Notes: generated by a model not told the origin, from the sequence alone. DNA of 64,000 bases from an uncultured Croceitalea sp. (GCA_947495075.1 CANLXH010000001.1:124001-188000); one strand, 5' to 3'; shown: positions 26,595 through 35,565, counted from the first letter of the stretch. Numbers and translations: made by a program.

Positions 26595-27575
26595 ATGAAA
26601 TATGCAAAAAACATTTTAGAAACTATAGGTGAAACACCTTTAGTAAAGCTTAATAAATTAACTGCGGAATTACCTTGTTTGGTATTGGCTAAATATGAAA
26701 CATTTAACCCTGGTAACTCTGTTAAAGACCGTATGGCGTTGCAAATGGTTGAAGATGCCGAAGAAACTGGTATTTTAAAACCGGGAGGTACTATTATAGA
26801 AGGGACTTCAGGGAATACAGGAATGGGACTAGCTTTAGCTGCCGTGGTAAAAGGCTATAAAATGATTTGTGTAATTAGTGATAAACAATCTAAAGAGAAG
26901 ATAGATATCCTTAAAGCAGTTGGTAGCGAGGTTTATGTTTGTCCTACTGATGTTGCTCCTGAAGACCCAAGAAGTTATTATTCTACTGCAAAGAGATTGT
27001 CCCAAGAAATTCCAAATTCGTGGTATGTAAATCAATATGACAATCCAAGTAATACAAAAGCTCATTATTTAAGCACGGGACCAGAGATATGGAAACAAAC
27101 TAGTGGTAGAATCACTCATTTTGTAGTGGGTGTGGGTACTGGTGGCACTATTTCAGGAGTTGGAAAATATCTTAAAGAACATAATCCAAATGTCAAAGTT
27201 TGGGGAATAGATACTTACGGATCAGTGTTTAAAAAATACCATGAGACAGGTATTTTTGATGAGAATGAAATCTACCCTTATGTCACAGAAGGTATTGGAG
27301 AAGATATTTTACCAAAAAATGTAGATTTTGGCATCATAGATGGTTTTACTAAAGTAACAGACAAAGATGCAGCTGTATATACACAGAAATTAGCTAAGGA
27401 AGAAGGAATGTTTTTAGGGAATTCTGCTGGAGCAGCTATAAAAGGACTATTGCAATTAAAAGAGCATTTTACAAAAGACGATGTGGTCGTAGTATTATTT
27501 CACGATCATGGAAGTCGTTATGTTGGTAAGATGTTTAATGATGATTGGATGCGACAGATGGGATACATCGAATAG
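26595..27575 (+). CDS. PLP-dependent cysteine synthase / cystathionine beta-synthase-like enzyme
   Basis: Fold-type II PLP enzyme of 326 residues. The PLP lysine is in NPGNSVKDR near residue 43, the substrate loop is EGTSGNTG near 69, and the phosphate-binding GVGTGGTISG is near 180. No C-terminal CBS regulatory domain is present. It makes cysteine from O-acetylserine and sulfide, or condenses serine with homocysteine. The C-terminal HDHGSRYVGKMFND is seen in the cystathionine-beta-synthase-like branch, so the exact reaction is not certain. Confidence 0.88.
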   Translation: MKYAKNILETIGETPLVKLNKLTAELPCLVLAKYETFNPGNSVKDRMALQMVEDAEETGILKPGGTIIEGTSGNTGMGLALAAVVKGYKMICVISDKQSKEKIDILKAVGSEVYVCPTDVAPEDPRSYYSTAKRLSQEIPNSWYVNQYDNPSNTKAHYLSTGPEIWKQTSGRITHFVVGVGTGGTISGVGKYLKEHNPNVKVWGIDTYGSVFKKYHETGIFDENEIYPYVTEGIGEDILPKNVDFGIIDGFTKVTDKDAAVYTQKLAKEEGMFLGNSAGAAIKGLLQLKEHFTKDDVVVVLFHDHGSRYVGKMFNDDWMRQMGYIE

Positions 27576-27610
27576 ATTTGGTAAATTGAGTCAAATTCTA
27601 ATTCCTATAG

Positions 27611-27799
27611 GATGCTAATGTTTTACAATTAGAAGATTCGGGTTCAATCTCTAGAAACTTTTAAACTTGGCCTGTTTTAGGCACTTATGTTTGGCCAAAT
27701 AATTTTGTAGGCTCAAGTTATGACCAAGAGTTAGATTACTTAACTAATTGGATAAAAGATAGGTTGGTATGGTTAGACACAGAGATAAATCAATTATAA
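27611..27799 (+). pseudogene. remnant of a CotH-kinase-family protein C-terminus
   Basis: No start codon, and an in-frame TAA interrupts it, but the frame encodes a recognisable C-terminus: SISRNF, stop, TWPVLGTYVWPNNFVG, SSYDQELDYLTNWI and KDRLVWLD, ending in a stop at 27797-27799. RNF-x-x-W-x-VLG-x-YVWPN, YLxxWIxxRLxWMD and the length of the tail match the end of secreted CotH-type spore-coat-kinase relatives common in Bacteroidota. The rest of the gene is gone. The 230-base interval to the next gene contains nothing else. Confidence 0.7.
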
Positions 27800-27805
27800 T
27801 ACAGT

Positions 27806-29101
27806 ATGAAAAAGCTTTTTATACTTTCAATAGCAGTTTTAGGTTCTAGTTTTAGTTTGTGTGCTCAAAAATTGAGTAAGATTGAGAAAAAGATACTTAC
27901 ATCAATTAAACAAAATAACTCGGAAGCAATTTCTTTTTTAGAGAAAGTAGTAAATATTAATAGTGGGACTCTAAACCCAAAAGGTGTTAAAGAAGTTGGC
28001 GTTGAATTTAGAAGTGTTTTTGATGCTATTGGTTTTGATACCAAATGGATAGAAATGCCTTCTGATATGAATCGCGCTGGCCATTTGTTTGCTGAAACTA
28101 CAGGTAAGAAAGGTAAGAAATTACTCTTAATAGGACATTTAGATACCGTTTTTGAAGAAGACAGTCCTTTTCAAAAATTTGAAATGGTAAATGATAGTAT
28201 TGCACATGCTCCTGGAGGTAATGATATGAAAGGTGGTAATGTGATAGTGCTTTACGCTTTAAAGACTTTATATGAGAATAAACTTTTACAAGATGCTCAA
28301 ATTATTGTCGCATTTACTGGTGATGAAGAAAGTACAGGTAAACCATTAAAAATTAGTAGAAAAGATTTGATTGAGACTGCTAAGAGGAGCGATATCGCTT
28401 TAGGTTTCGAAACTTCTACAGGTTTTAATTACGCTACAGTAGCTAGGCGTGGAGCTTCTGGCTGGACTGTTGAGGTAGATGGTAAACGCGCTCACTCTTC
28501 AGGAATATTTAGCGAACGAACAGGAGCGGGTGCTATTTTCGAAATGTCTAGAATTTTAAATCAATTTTATACAGAGGTAAAAGGTGAGGAGCTACTAACA
28601 TTTAATCCAGGGACCTTATTAGGAGGTACTTTTGTTAATTTTGATAAAGCAACCAGTAAAGGTGATGTCTTTGGAAAATCTAATGTGGTAGCTCAAAAAG
28701 CTGTGGTATATGGAGGACTTAGATTTATATCTGAAGAGCAGAAAGAAAATGCAAGAGCAAAAATGAGGGAAATAGTCCAGAACAATCTACCACAAACATC
28801 GGCAAAAATTACATTTACGGATAGCTATCCTTCAATGGCCCCAACTGAGGGTAATATTGGTTTATTAAATACCTTGAATCAAGTTAGTTTGGATTTAAGA
28901 CAAGGTGAAGTGATAGCATATAATCCAGGTAAAAGAGGTGCTGCCGATGTTTCTTTTGTTGCAGAATATGTAGATTGTCTAGATGGTTTAGGTAGCATGG
29001 GTACTGGAGCGCATACACCGCAAGAGACCGTAAACCTTAACACTATTGAGGAACTTACAAAACGAACCGCTATTTTAATTTATAGACTAATTAATGAGTA
29101 A
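27806..29101 (+). CDS. exported M20-family metallopeptidase (carboxypeptidase G2-like)
   Basis: 431 residues with a signal peptide (FILSIAVLGSSFSLCAQ). The zinc ligands and catalytic residues of M20 enzymes are visible: LLIGHLDTVFEED near residue 110, PGGNDMKGG near 143 and TGDEESTGK near 173. The dimerisation domain (about 215-330, with KRAHSSG) is intact. Periplasmic hydrolysis of N-terminal or C-terminal amino acids from small substrates is expected. The last eight bases overlap the next gene, so they are co-transcribed. Confidence 0.92.
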   Translation: MKKLFILSIAVLGSSFSLCAQKLSKIEKKILTSIKQNNSEAISFLEKVVNINSGTLNPKGVKEVGVEFRSVFDAIGFDTKWIEMPSDMNRAGHLFAETTGKKGKKLLLIGHLDTVFEEDSPFQKFEMVNDSIAHAPGGNDMKGGNVIVLYALKTLYENKLLQDAQIIVAFTGDEESTGKPLKISRKDLIETAKRSDIALGFETSTGFNYATVARRGASGWTVEVDGKRAHSSGIFSERTGAGAIFEMSRILNQFYTEVKGEELLTFNPGTLLGGTFVNFDKATSKGDVFGKSNVVAQKAVVYGGLRFISEEQKENARAKMREIVQNNLPQTSAKITFTDSYPSMAPTEGNIGLLNTLNQVSLDLRQGEVIAYNPGKRGAADVSFVAEYVDCLDGLGSMGTGAHTPQETVNLNTIEELTKRTAILIYRLINE

Positions 29102-29879
29102 TATAATTGAACTTGTACTGAAGAACCAATCAGTTAGAATAGAAAAAGGAGAGTTAATAAGTTTTAAAGTTGATGATTACGAGTTTATTCATCAAAAAGG
29201 AAGCCCAGGCTGGAGTTCTTCAGATACTGAGATGTTCCCAATTATTGGTCCAGTAAATGAAGTTAACTTTCAAGTTCAAACTTTAAATGGAATTTCATGC
29301 CAAGACCAACACGGACATTTGCGACAGATGGAATATGATTTAACTTCCAGTTCTTCTAAAAAAGCTTCATATAAAAAAACTTATAAGTCAGGCACACAGA
29401 TAAAAAACTCCAAGTTCCCTAAAAAATCTACAATAGAATGGATGGATTGGCCTTATAGTTTTGAATTTGAAAAAGTGTTTGAGTTAACAGATTTAGGTTT
29501 AAGTATTGACTTTATAGTTTTGGGAGATAAGAATATGCCATTTATGCTAGGGTATCATCCTACTTTTAAAATAAATACAGCTACTCCAACAATACATATG
29601 AATACTACAGAGATAACTTTAGATGAGGTTTTAGCTGTTGGGAGTAGAGCTTTACAAGTTCCAGATTGCGAATTTATCACCCTAAAGGATGAAAAAGATA
29701 TTACCATTAAAACCGAAGGATTTGGTCATTTTATGTGCTGGACAGAGGTAAGAAATATGGTTTGTATAGAACCAATTTCATTCTACCCATATGCTGTTGC
29801 TCAAGAACATATTCACAAAGGTTTTCAGTCCTTAAAAGATAAGACAAGATTTAAGGTACTCATTTCTCCAGATACTTAA
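29094..29879 (+). CDS. aldose 1-epimerase family protein
   Basis: 261-residue galactose-mutarotase-like beta-sandwich. The substrate-contact regions are visible: KGSPGWSSSDTEMFPIIGP near residue 34, QDQHGHLR near 70 (catalytic His candidate), MLGYHPTFKI near 150 and a late acidic residue (CIEPISFYPY). It belongs to the short, cytoplasmic LacX-like branch. The sugar is unknown. It overlaps the peptidase gene. Confidence 0.85.
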   Translation: MSNIIELVLKNQSVRIEKGELISFKVDDYEFIHQKGSPGWSSSDTEMFPIIGPVNEVNFQVQTLNGISCQDQHGHLRQMEYDLTSSSSKKASYKKTYKSGTQIKNSKFPKKSTIEWMDWPYSFEFEKVFELTDLGLSIDFIVLGDKNMPFMLGYHPTFKINTATPTIHMNTTEITLDEVLAVGSRALQVPDCEFITLKDEKDITIKTEGFGHFMCWTEVRNMVCIEPISFYPYAVAQEHIHKGFQSLKDKTRFKVLISPDT

Positions 29880-29969
29880 TCCAATATTTGTTAAAGAAAT
29901 CACAATTTTTTTAACATTTCTATCGTTATATTCAATAACTTAGTAGAAATAGATTACGCAAACAAACTA

Positions 29970-30152
29970 ATGTTTAAAGATTTTATTGAGCGAGTAGGCA
30001 TAATGAATTGCATTCTACTCTTAGTAGTAGTTTCTATCATAATTGTCTCAGAAACACTTTTTCTTAGTGGAAGAAAGTTGGATGCAATATTTATTGCATT
30101 TTGGGCACCTACTATTTTAGGCTTTATGAATTACCTTAAATACAAAAAGTAG
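29970..30152 (+). CDS. small two-helix membrane protein
   Basis: 60 residues: one hydrophobic helix at about residues 12-32 (CILLLVVVSIIIVS), a short basic turn (SGRKLD) and a second at about 37-50 (IFIAFWAPTILGF), ending in YLKYKK. No family recognised. Its stop overlaps the start of another small membrane protein gene (TAGTG), which supports both being real. Confidence 0.55.
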   Translation: MFKDFIERVGIMNCILLLVVVSIIIVSETLFLSGRKLDAIFIAFWAPTILGFMNYLKYKK

Positions 30153-30247
30153 TGGATTTTATCCTTATATATTCAATTATAGTAGCAACCATATTTTTTA
30201 TATGGCTACTTTTTGTTGCTAAAATGTATCGAAAAATGAAAGAATAG
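30152..30247 (+). CDS. very small single-helix membrane protein
   Basis: 31 residues starting at GTG and ending at TAG: MDFILIYSIIVATIFF, then IWLLFVAKMYRKMKE. A single transmembrane helix is followed by a basic C-terminal tail. It overlaps the preceding gene by one base, so the pair looks like an operon of two membrane peptides. Function unknown. Evidence is the open frame, helix-plus-charge pattern and coupling only. Confidence 0.45.
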   Translation: MDFILIYSIIVATIFFIWLLFVAKMYRKMKE

Positions 30248-30252
30248 CAATA

Positions 30253-30672
30253 TTAGGATATTCCTTTAAGCCAAATTTTAAATTCTTTTATCCTATTTCT
30301 ACTTACTACTAAATCAAAAAGGATTTTTTTCTGCATTCTAATCTTAAGACGATTGTTAAAATAGTCTTCTACCGAGTATATATAAGCTATGTTAACAGAC
30401 ATTTTTCTGTTTCTTCTAAAGAAGCATTGTGGATTTACAATTTTTTCTAACCGTTCCATTGTTCTGAAAACAGTCACCATCTTCTAAATGAATATCCATA
30501 AAAACTAAATCCTAATCTTTATTGGAGGAAAAAAATCTATAGCTTCGTTGGTCTTAGTAATTTCTGCGACTACTTGGTGCTTAATACCTATATCTTGAAT
30601 TTGCTTTTTCAGATACTTAGAAGACGCAGGTTCGTCTTCAATTACAACTAATTTTATTGGGTCAATTGTTTT
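30253..30672 (-). pseudogene. decayed LytTR-type response regulator
   Basis: The remnant runs leftward. At the upstream end a receiver start is readable (IKLVVIEDEPASSKYLKKQI), with no start codon left. The frame then breaks after AIDFF, a different frame supplies DLVFMDIHLE (phosphorylation-site strand), and a third continues as a LytTR DNA-binding domain (FFRRNRKMSVNIAYI, VEDYFNNRLKI, VVSRNRIKEFKIWL). About 80-100 residues between the receiver and LytTR domains are missing. Frameshift plus deletion make it non-functional. Its histidine kinase partner is absent from the window. Confidence 0.8.
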
Positions 30673-30741
30673 GGTATAATTAAATCTATACAGAAGTTAC
30701 GTTTCTGTTTTTTAAATAAAAAATAGATTTTCTAATATAAT

Positions 30742-32124
30742 TTAGCTGAATTGGGTGCTTAATGGCCTATCTGGAGTCAAGATTTCACTTTTTAATACAT
30801 TTTTTATAATACTTATAGTTTCAGGTGTATGTTTTTGCGGTATTAAAAAGGCTTCTAAAGATTCTATTGATGATATTTCAACCCCATTATCGATAAAACC
30901 ATATCCTAAGTAGATACCTTCTTTTACTAGTACAAATGCTTTTTCATCTGCATTTCTTCCCTTTCTTTCTAAGAGAACATTTTTAGTTTGTTCTTTAATT
31001 GCTTTAATAGCATTCTCTACTTTTATATTGTAGTCCACAATATTTTCTTTACCACAACAAACACCATCACACTTCATATTTTCGTAGTAAGAACATTTAC
31101 CTAAAGTTGTTTGCAAGTGGCAATATTTAGGACAAAGCGAGTAGGCTTTGCAAATTTCCTCCAAATATATTCTGCAATCTGTTTTGTTATTAAGAACCAG
31201 GATGGGGTTGATGCTGTTTTTTAGCGTATTAAATGCTAGATGAAGGACTCCTCTTCTATCTTCATAACTAAAAATTGAATATTGTGTAGCATTTCTCTTT
31301 TGGGCTCGATTATACTTGGGGTAATGTATTTTAATTGCAGCAGATTCCATTAGTAGTGCTACCAATTCACTCCCAGAAAGTTCATAATCAATAAAACTTG
31401 TTTCATTACATAAAAGAAGTTCATGGTTGGTTTTCGTGTAAAAATGGCTTAAAACGCGTTTTTTAATATTAATAGCTTTACCTACATAAATAATTTCACC
31501 GCCACTATTCTTAAAATAATAAACCCCAGGTTTTGTAGGTAATTCGTCAATATTTTTTTTAGAAACTAAAGGTGGTAATGTAGCTTCTTGGCTTCTAGAA
31601 TTTAAAAAGGCTTTTATGGTTTTTTCTGCATCTGGATTATCCAAGAGTTTTTTAAATAGTAAAACTGTTGCATGAGCATCTCCACGAGCTCTATGCCTAT
31701 CTTTTAAGGGAATACCAATTGCAGAGCAAAGTTTACCTAAACTATACGATTTAAATCCAGGAATCAATTTTCTTGATAGCCGTACAGTGCATAATTTTTT
31801 TCTACTAAAATCCACACCAATTAAGTGAAACTCTTCTTTGATTACACCGTAATCAAAATTTACAGCATGGGCCACGAAAATAGAATCTTTGGTGATTTCT
31901 ATGATTTGGTCAGAAATTTCTTTGAAAGTAGGAGCATTGGTAACCATTTGGTCATCAATTCCTGTAAGACCAGTTATAAAATTTGGTATGGGGCATTCAG
32001 GATTTACAAGACTAGTGAATTCATCTACTAGCTTTTCACCATCAAATTTAAAAATCGCTATTTCTGTAATTCGATTTCCTTTTATTCCATTACCAGTGGT
32101 TTCTATATCTATGATGGTGTACAC
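30742..32124 (-). CDS. DEDDh exonuclease fused to GIY-YIG nuclease domain
   Basis: 460-residue two-nuclease protein. The N-terminal DnaQ-like 3'-5' exonuclease has ExoI IIDIETTG, ExoII AHAVNFDYGV near residue 90 and the HRARGDAHAT stretch near 145 (DEDDh set). A UvrC-type GIY-YIG domain follows at about residues 195-275 (KPGVYYFKNSGGEIIYVGKAINIKKRV). The rest carries a Cys cluster (CSYYENMKCDGVCCGK near residue 350) as in UvrC/Cho-related proteins. This fusion is known in Bacteroidota and is presumed to act in DNA repair. It marks the left boundary of the accessory island. Confidence 0.88.
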   Translation of the reverse strand: MYTIIDIETTGNGIKGNRITEIAIFKFDGEKLVDEFTSLVNPECPIPNFITGLTGIDDQMVTNAPTFKEISDQIIEITKDSIFVAHAVNFDYGVIKEEFHLIGVDFSRKKLCTVRLSRKLIPGFKSYSLGKLCSAIGIPLKDRHRARGDAHATVLLFKKLLDNPDAEKTIKAFLNSRSQEATLPPLVSKKNIDELPTKPGVYYFKNSGGEIIYVGKAINIKKRVLSHFYTKTNHELLLCNETSFIDYELSGSELVALLMESAAIKIHYPKYNRAQKRNATQYSIFSYEDRRGVLHLAFNTLKNSINPILVLNNKTDCRIYLEEICKAYSLCPKYCHLQTTLGKCSYYENMKCDGVCCGKENIVDYNIKVENAIKAIKEQTKNVLLERKGRNADEKAFVLVKEGIYLGYGFIDNGVEISSIESLEAFLIPQKHTPETISIIKNVLKSEILTPDRPLSTQFS

Positions 32125-32444
32125 CCAATAAAATTAGGTATAATTTTAATTGTGGAGCCGGGGAGACTAGAACTTAGCTTTCAAAGACCCAATAAATAAG
32201 GGCTTTTCAGAATTTTAAAAATTTATGCTCACCGAATAGGTGACTTTTTGTTAAAATATGGAGTTCGATTACCTACATACGACGCAAATAAAAACAAATT
32301 TTAGAGTATATAAGCCGAGGCTAAGCAAGAAAAATGACTTTAGAATTCTACATTTTGAGTTTTGGCGCTGAAAGTTTCTTTTTTAAAGGAACTTCCAAAG
32401 AAACAAATAGACATAATTTGTGAATATAAATGTTGTCCAGTTAT
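32125..32444. other. gene-free 320-base interval at the island's left edge
   Basis: It contains the left direct repeat (32165-32249), and just before it, on the minus strand, a stretch reading TTCTAGTCTCCCCGGCTCCA (about 32154-32173) that looks like the 3' end of a tRNA. The T-stem does not pair with anything upstream, so no tRNA gene can be called. The remaining sequence up to 32444 shows no open frame or strong structure that I can identify. Confidence 0.5.
32165..32249 (+). repeat. left copy of diverged 85-nt direct repeat flanking the island
   Basis: Begins GACTAGAACTTAGCTTTCAA and ends with CTCACCGAATAGGTGAC followed by T. The right copy (48586-48670) has the same length and conserves about 18/20 bases at the start and 20/21 at the end, while the middle 44 bases have drifted. 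The end forms a small TCACC-GAATA-GGTGA hairpin. The pair brackets 16.4 kb. Confidence 0.6.
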
Positions 32445-33743
32445 TTAGTAGCTTGGTAACATTTTTACATCCTTGATTTCGGATAGCTTCAAAGGAGCCT
32501 TCGTTTTTTCGTTATACAATTGAAAATCCCCGATTTTGGTGTCTTTTTTGCCTAATAAGTGCTCCCTGAAAATTATCGCTTCGTCCCTAGTAAGAAAACG
32601 TACCACATAGCGAACCCCATTTTTCTCAGCCAAAAGCCTCTTAGTATTAGTTTTATCAAGAAAAAAGTTGAAGAGTTTGGGAGTTACATCCTGAACTGTA
32701 AAAATTGCCTTGTCATCATAGAATTTTTTCTCCAATTGATAATACTCTATTACGTCGTCCCCCTCGAAGTAAGTATTTCCTTTTCTTACGGTTTTGCGAT
32801 ATACCCAATTCAAGGAAATGTCTACCGTTGGTACTTTTCCAAAACTAGGAAGCAGGACTTTCCTAAGGGTTAAAATTTCTTTCTTGTTCTTAATGGCAAA
32901 AGTGCAATATTCCTTGCTTACAAGAGCGTTTTCATCTACTTCCATTTCCACATCAATGGAAATTGGACCGTTGAGATTTTTGTAGGGCGATCCCTCCATA
33001 TAAATAGACATATCCTTGGATGAAATGGAACCACTTTGTGATATCACCCGTTTTCTTAAAGCAATGTTTTCCACTAAAGTGCTTGAATTGGATATCGAAC
33101 CTTCAATAGATGGCGTAAAACTTGAACCACTACTTCCTGTTTGATTGCCACTTTGGTCAAAAATTCCAGAACCGCTGGAAGAATTGGAACCTACTGAAGC
33201 CCCTAAAGAAAAGCTGCGTATCTCTGTATTGGATATACTTCCCAAATCAAGCACTTCATACTTGTTTTGAAACCCCATGAAGTTTTTAAATCGGACATCA
33301 TCTGAATTCAATGAAATCCGAATTTGAAGTGATTCTATTCTATTGGCACTACTTTTTTGGGCCCATTCATCATGAATAAAAAACTCAAGTTTCCGATAAG
33401 TTGTGACGTAGTTTTTATTCACCACTTCCTTTGCTTTTTTAGCCTCTTTTTCCAAAGTTTGCACTAGATTTTCTCTAAGCTTTTTAGGTTCCTTTATTTT
33501 TTTGCCGTACTCGGAAATGAGTTTGAATTGACCTAATTCGGATAGGTCAAAAATCGATTTTTTCTTTTCCTTGGATTTAGCCTTCTTGGTTTTTTTTGAG
33601 TCAAAAGTGACCTTCAGCTTACCAGTGGCATCGCCTATCGCTGTAGAAGGAACTTGGATCTTCTTATATGAATTGGTATATCTGGGTTTACTAGCACAGC
33701 TATATATTAAGATGACCAGTAGTAAAAGAATACTGTTTTTCAT
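32445..33743 (-). CDS. island lipoprotein of unknown function
   Basis: Lipoprotein of about 432 residues starting at MKNSILLLLVILIYSC (the upstream 18 codons of the open frame are not needed and would precede the signal peptide). Very Lys-rich region at residues 45-65 (KKTKKAKSKEKKK), a Ser/Gly-rich low-complexity segment near 195-230 (GSNSSSGSGIFDQSG) and a beta-rich C-terminal half. No recognised domain. It is the last gene of the eight-gene leftward operon, 10 bases after the preceding small gene. Confidence 0.7.
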   Translation of the reverse strand: MKNSILLLLVILIYSCASKPRYTNSYKKIQVPSTAIGDATGKLKVTFDSKKTKKAKSKEKKKSIFDLSELGQFKLISEYGKKIKEPKKLRENLVQTLEKEAKKAKEVVNKNYVTTYRKLEFFIHDEWAQKSSANRIESLQIRISLNSDDVRFKNFMGFQNKYEVLDLGSISNTEIRSFSLGASVGSNSSSGSGIFDQSGNQTGSSGSSFTPSIEGSISNSSTLVENIALRKRVISQSGSISSKDMSIYMEGSPYKNLNGPISIDVEMEVDENALVSKEYCTFAIKNKKEILTLRKVLLPSFGKVPTVDISLNWVYRKTVRKGNTYFEGDDVIEYYQLEKKFYDDKAIFTVQDVTPKLFNFFLDKTNTKRLLAEKNGVRYVVRFLTRDEAIIFREHLLGKKDTKIGDFQLYNEKTKAPLKLSEIKDVKMLPSY

Positions 33744-33753
33744 TTTGTCAATT

Positions 33754-34029
33754 TTAATTTTTTGCCTTGAGCATAATGGGAAATCTAGAATATACAAATG
33801 CGGTTGACGTATCGGTAACTTTTACCAGCTTGCTACATTGTCCAAACTTCTCAAATTCACTTTTGCTCACTAAGGTCAATTCGGCTTCCCCATTGAATTC
33901 TTGGTCCTCTATGGGACAAAAGGAAAAGACTTGTGGCAAACATGCCCAGTTGATTCTATCATCATCAATGACAATTCGTATCTGTGCACTGTTATAATTT
34001 GTGCCAAAAGGGTGATCGTGTGATTCCAT
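33754..34029 (-). CDS. small acidic island protein
   Basis: 91 residues, no signal peptide or membrane segment. The sequence is mixed beta/alpha (IRIVIDDDRINWACLPQVFSF, ELTLVSKSEFEKFGQCSKLVKV). No family recognised. It is separated from its neighbours by 11 and 10 bases, which supports it as a genuine member of the leftward operon. Confidence 0.6.
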   Translation of the reverse strand: MESHDHPFGTNYNSAQIRIVIDDDRINWACLPQVFSFCPIEDQEFNGEAELTLVSKSEFEKFGQCSKLVKVTDTSTAFVYSRFPIMLKAKN

Positions 34030-34040
34030 AAATGTGGTTT

Positions 34041-34796
34041 TTATAAGGTTTTTTGTTGGTGTCGGACGGTCAAAAATCGATTAATCAAGGAATCCGTTAG
34101 CCAACCTAGGACTTTTCCTGATGACGTTCCATCTAAAGTGACGAATATATCCCTGCAATTCTGAGTTTTCTCCATTTCTTCTATAGCTTTCTGCAATGTG
34201 GTTGATTTAGACACTGTGACGAATCCATATTCTTTATTATGACCAAAACTGTTTTGTTTTTCTTTTATTAGGTCGGCCAGTGTGTAATCTTTACTTGCTT
34301 GATCCGATTTGCCAGAAAGATATGATCGAATTTGATTTAAATGAATGACATATCTAGGAATTATCTCTGTACTAAATACTGGGACTCTGTCTTTTTCAAC
34401 CTTTTCATATAAACTAATAATATCCTTTAACTTTTTGATTGTATCCTGATCTGTATTTGACTTTTGGGCAACTATTGTTTTTACATTGATCATTATGTTT
34501 TCAACATTGATATCTGACAACGTATCTCTGGTCAACGCCAATGCTTGCTGTGTCGCAACTTCATAATTGTCCCTACCAAAATAAAAGGCGATTACAGCGC
34601 CAATCCATGCCGCAACTAGTGGAACAATGGAATTAAAAACGGACTTAGCGGCATCCAGTTTTTTATCCCCAGCCAACACAATTACTGCTAAACCCAAAAT
34701 GAGCAAAACAGCAAAACCGACCCAAACAATGGTTTTTGTAAGGGTTGTTCTATTCTTATTATTAGTCGCATCAGTAGAATGAAAGATTGTGTTCAT
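34041..34796 (-). CDS. membrane protein with CBS-like C-terminal module
   Basis: 251 residues: two transmembrane helices at about residues 22-42 (IVWVGFAVLLILGLAVIVLA) and 53-75 (FNSIVPLVAAWIGAVIAFYFG), a long helical cytoplasmic region, and a C-terminal stretch resembling one CBS half-domain (GFVTVSKSTTLQKAIEEME, then RDIFVTLD and GKVLGWLTDSLINRFL, near residues 190-245). CBS modules bind adenine nucleotides, which would make this a nucleotide-responsive membrane protein. The CBS reading is by eye. Fifth gene from the left end of the leftward operon to be transcribed after the lipoprotein/TM pair. Confidence 0.6.
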   Translation of the reverse strand: MNTIFHSTDATNNKNRTTLTKTIVWVGFAVLLILGLAVIVLAGDKKLDAAKSVFNSIVPLVAAWIGAVIAFYFGRDNYEVATQQALALTRDTLSDINVENIMINVKTIVAQKSNTDQDTIKKLKDIISLYEKVEKDRVPVFSTEIIPRYVIHLNQIRSYLSGKSDQASKDYTLADLIKEKQNSFGHNKEYGFVTVSKSTTLQKAIEEMEKTQNCRDIFVTLDGTSSGKVLGWLTDSLINRFLTVRHQQKTL

Positions 34797-34896
34797 AGAA
34801 ATATGTTTTATTGAATAGTTTATAATTTAGACTGATTTTATCCAGGGATTATATTATCGCTTTCTGATAAACTAAATAGCCCTCAAGAACTCATAG

Positions 34897-35565
34897 TTAT
34901 TTAGGAGATTTATTTTCTGTTACATCTATGATTTCTGTCTTCGCGAAGCCAGTATTGTCAATACTCAACTGGTTTATCGGATATACATGAGCAATATATA
35001 AATAGAAGAAAGCTATGGAAAGAGATAGAATTATTAACCCAATTATAGAAGAGTTTATTTTTATTCCATTAGTTAGGGATAGTTCTATCTCGGTTTTATC
35101 CGCTTTGGTTACAGTATCAAGTTTTTGAAGATTTTCAGAGTCTACGATTTTAAGAATGGAGTTTACCTGCTTAATAGATTGGTAAAACTGAATACCTGAA
35201 AAAACAAGACCGCACAAAACAATAATTATAACAGCAACAAAAATCAATTTACCTGAAAGAAGTTGCCAATTAAAAGTTCTCCTTCTATGATTCAGGTTGT
35301 CTGTGAAGTAATTCGAATACTGTTTTTCAAAGTATAGTTCTTTTGAAATCTCATTCTTTAATCTAGATATTTCCGATAAATCTTGATAGTATTTTAGTGA
35401 ATCGGAAATTGATGATTCATTCTGCTTCATAAAGTCATCAAACTTCTTTCCTATGTCGACTGAAGAAGAATCTTTTTGTCCATTGACGAAAGTACCAAGT
35501 AGAAGAAATAATAAAAAGACAAACGTCTTGACCCCAGCTTTTAGGGAGTTAGTTGATACTGACAT
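34897..35565 (-). CDS. membrane protein with coiled coil
   Basis: 222 residues: an N-terminal signal or transmembrane segment (TFVFLLFLLLGTFV, about residues 14-28), a helical region (about 40-90), a transmembrane helix at about 108-130 (LIFVAVIIIVLCGLVFSG) and another at about 172-192 (SSIIGLIILSLSIAFFYLYI). No known domain. Overlaps the upstream lipoprotein gene by 17 bases, so the two are probably produced together. Confidence 0.6.
   Translation of the reverse strand: MSVSTNSLKAGVKTFVFLLFLLLGTFVNGQKDSSSVDIGKKFDDFMKQNESSISDSLKYYQDLSEISRLKNEISKELYFEKQYSNYFTDNLNHRRRTFNWQLLSGKLIFVAVIIIVLCGLVFSGIQFYQSIKQVNSILKIVDSENLQKLDTVTKADKTEIELSLTNGIKINSSIIGLIILSLSIAFFYLYIAHVYPINQLSIDNTGFAKTEIIDVTENKSPK

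Noticed and set aside
27635-27665. GGTTCAATCTC stretch resembling a tRNA T-loop
   Set aside because: It does not fold into a proper T arm, and the same bases read as part of the CotH remnant.
32150-32180. tRNA-like 3' end on the minus strand
   Set aside because: Only the T-loop and acceptor 3' side resemble a tRNA. The 5' half of the T-stem does not pair and no D or anticodon arm is present, so I list it as context, not as a gene.
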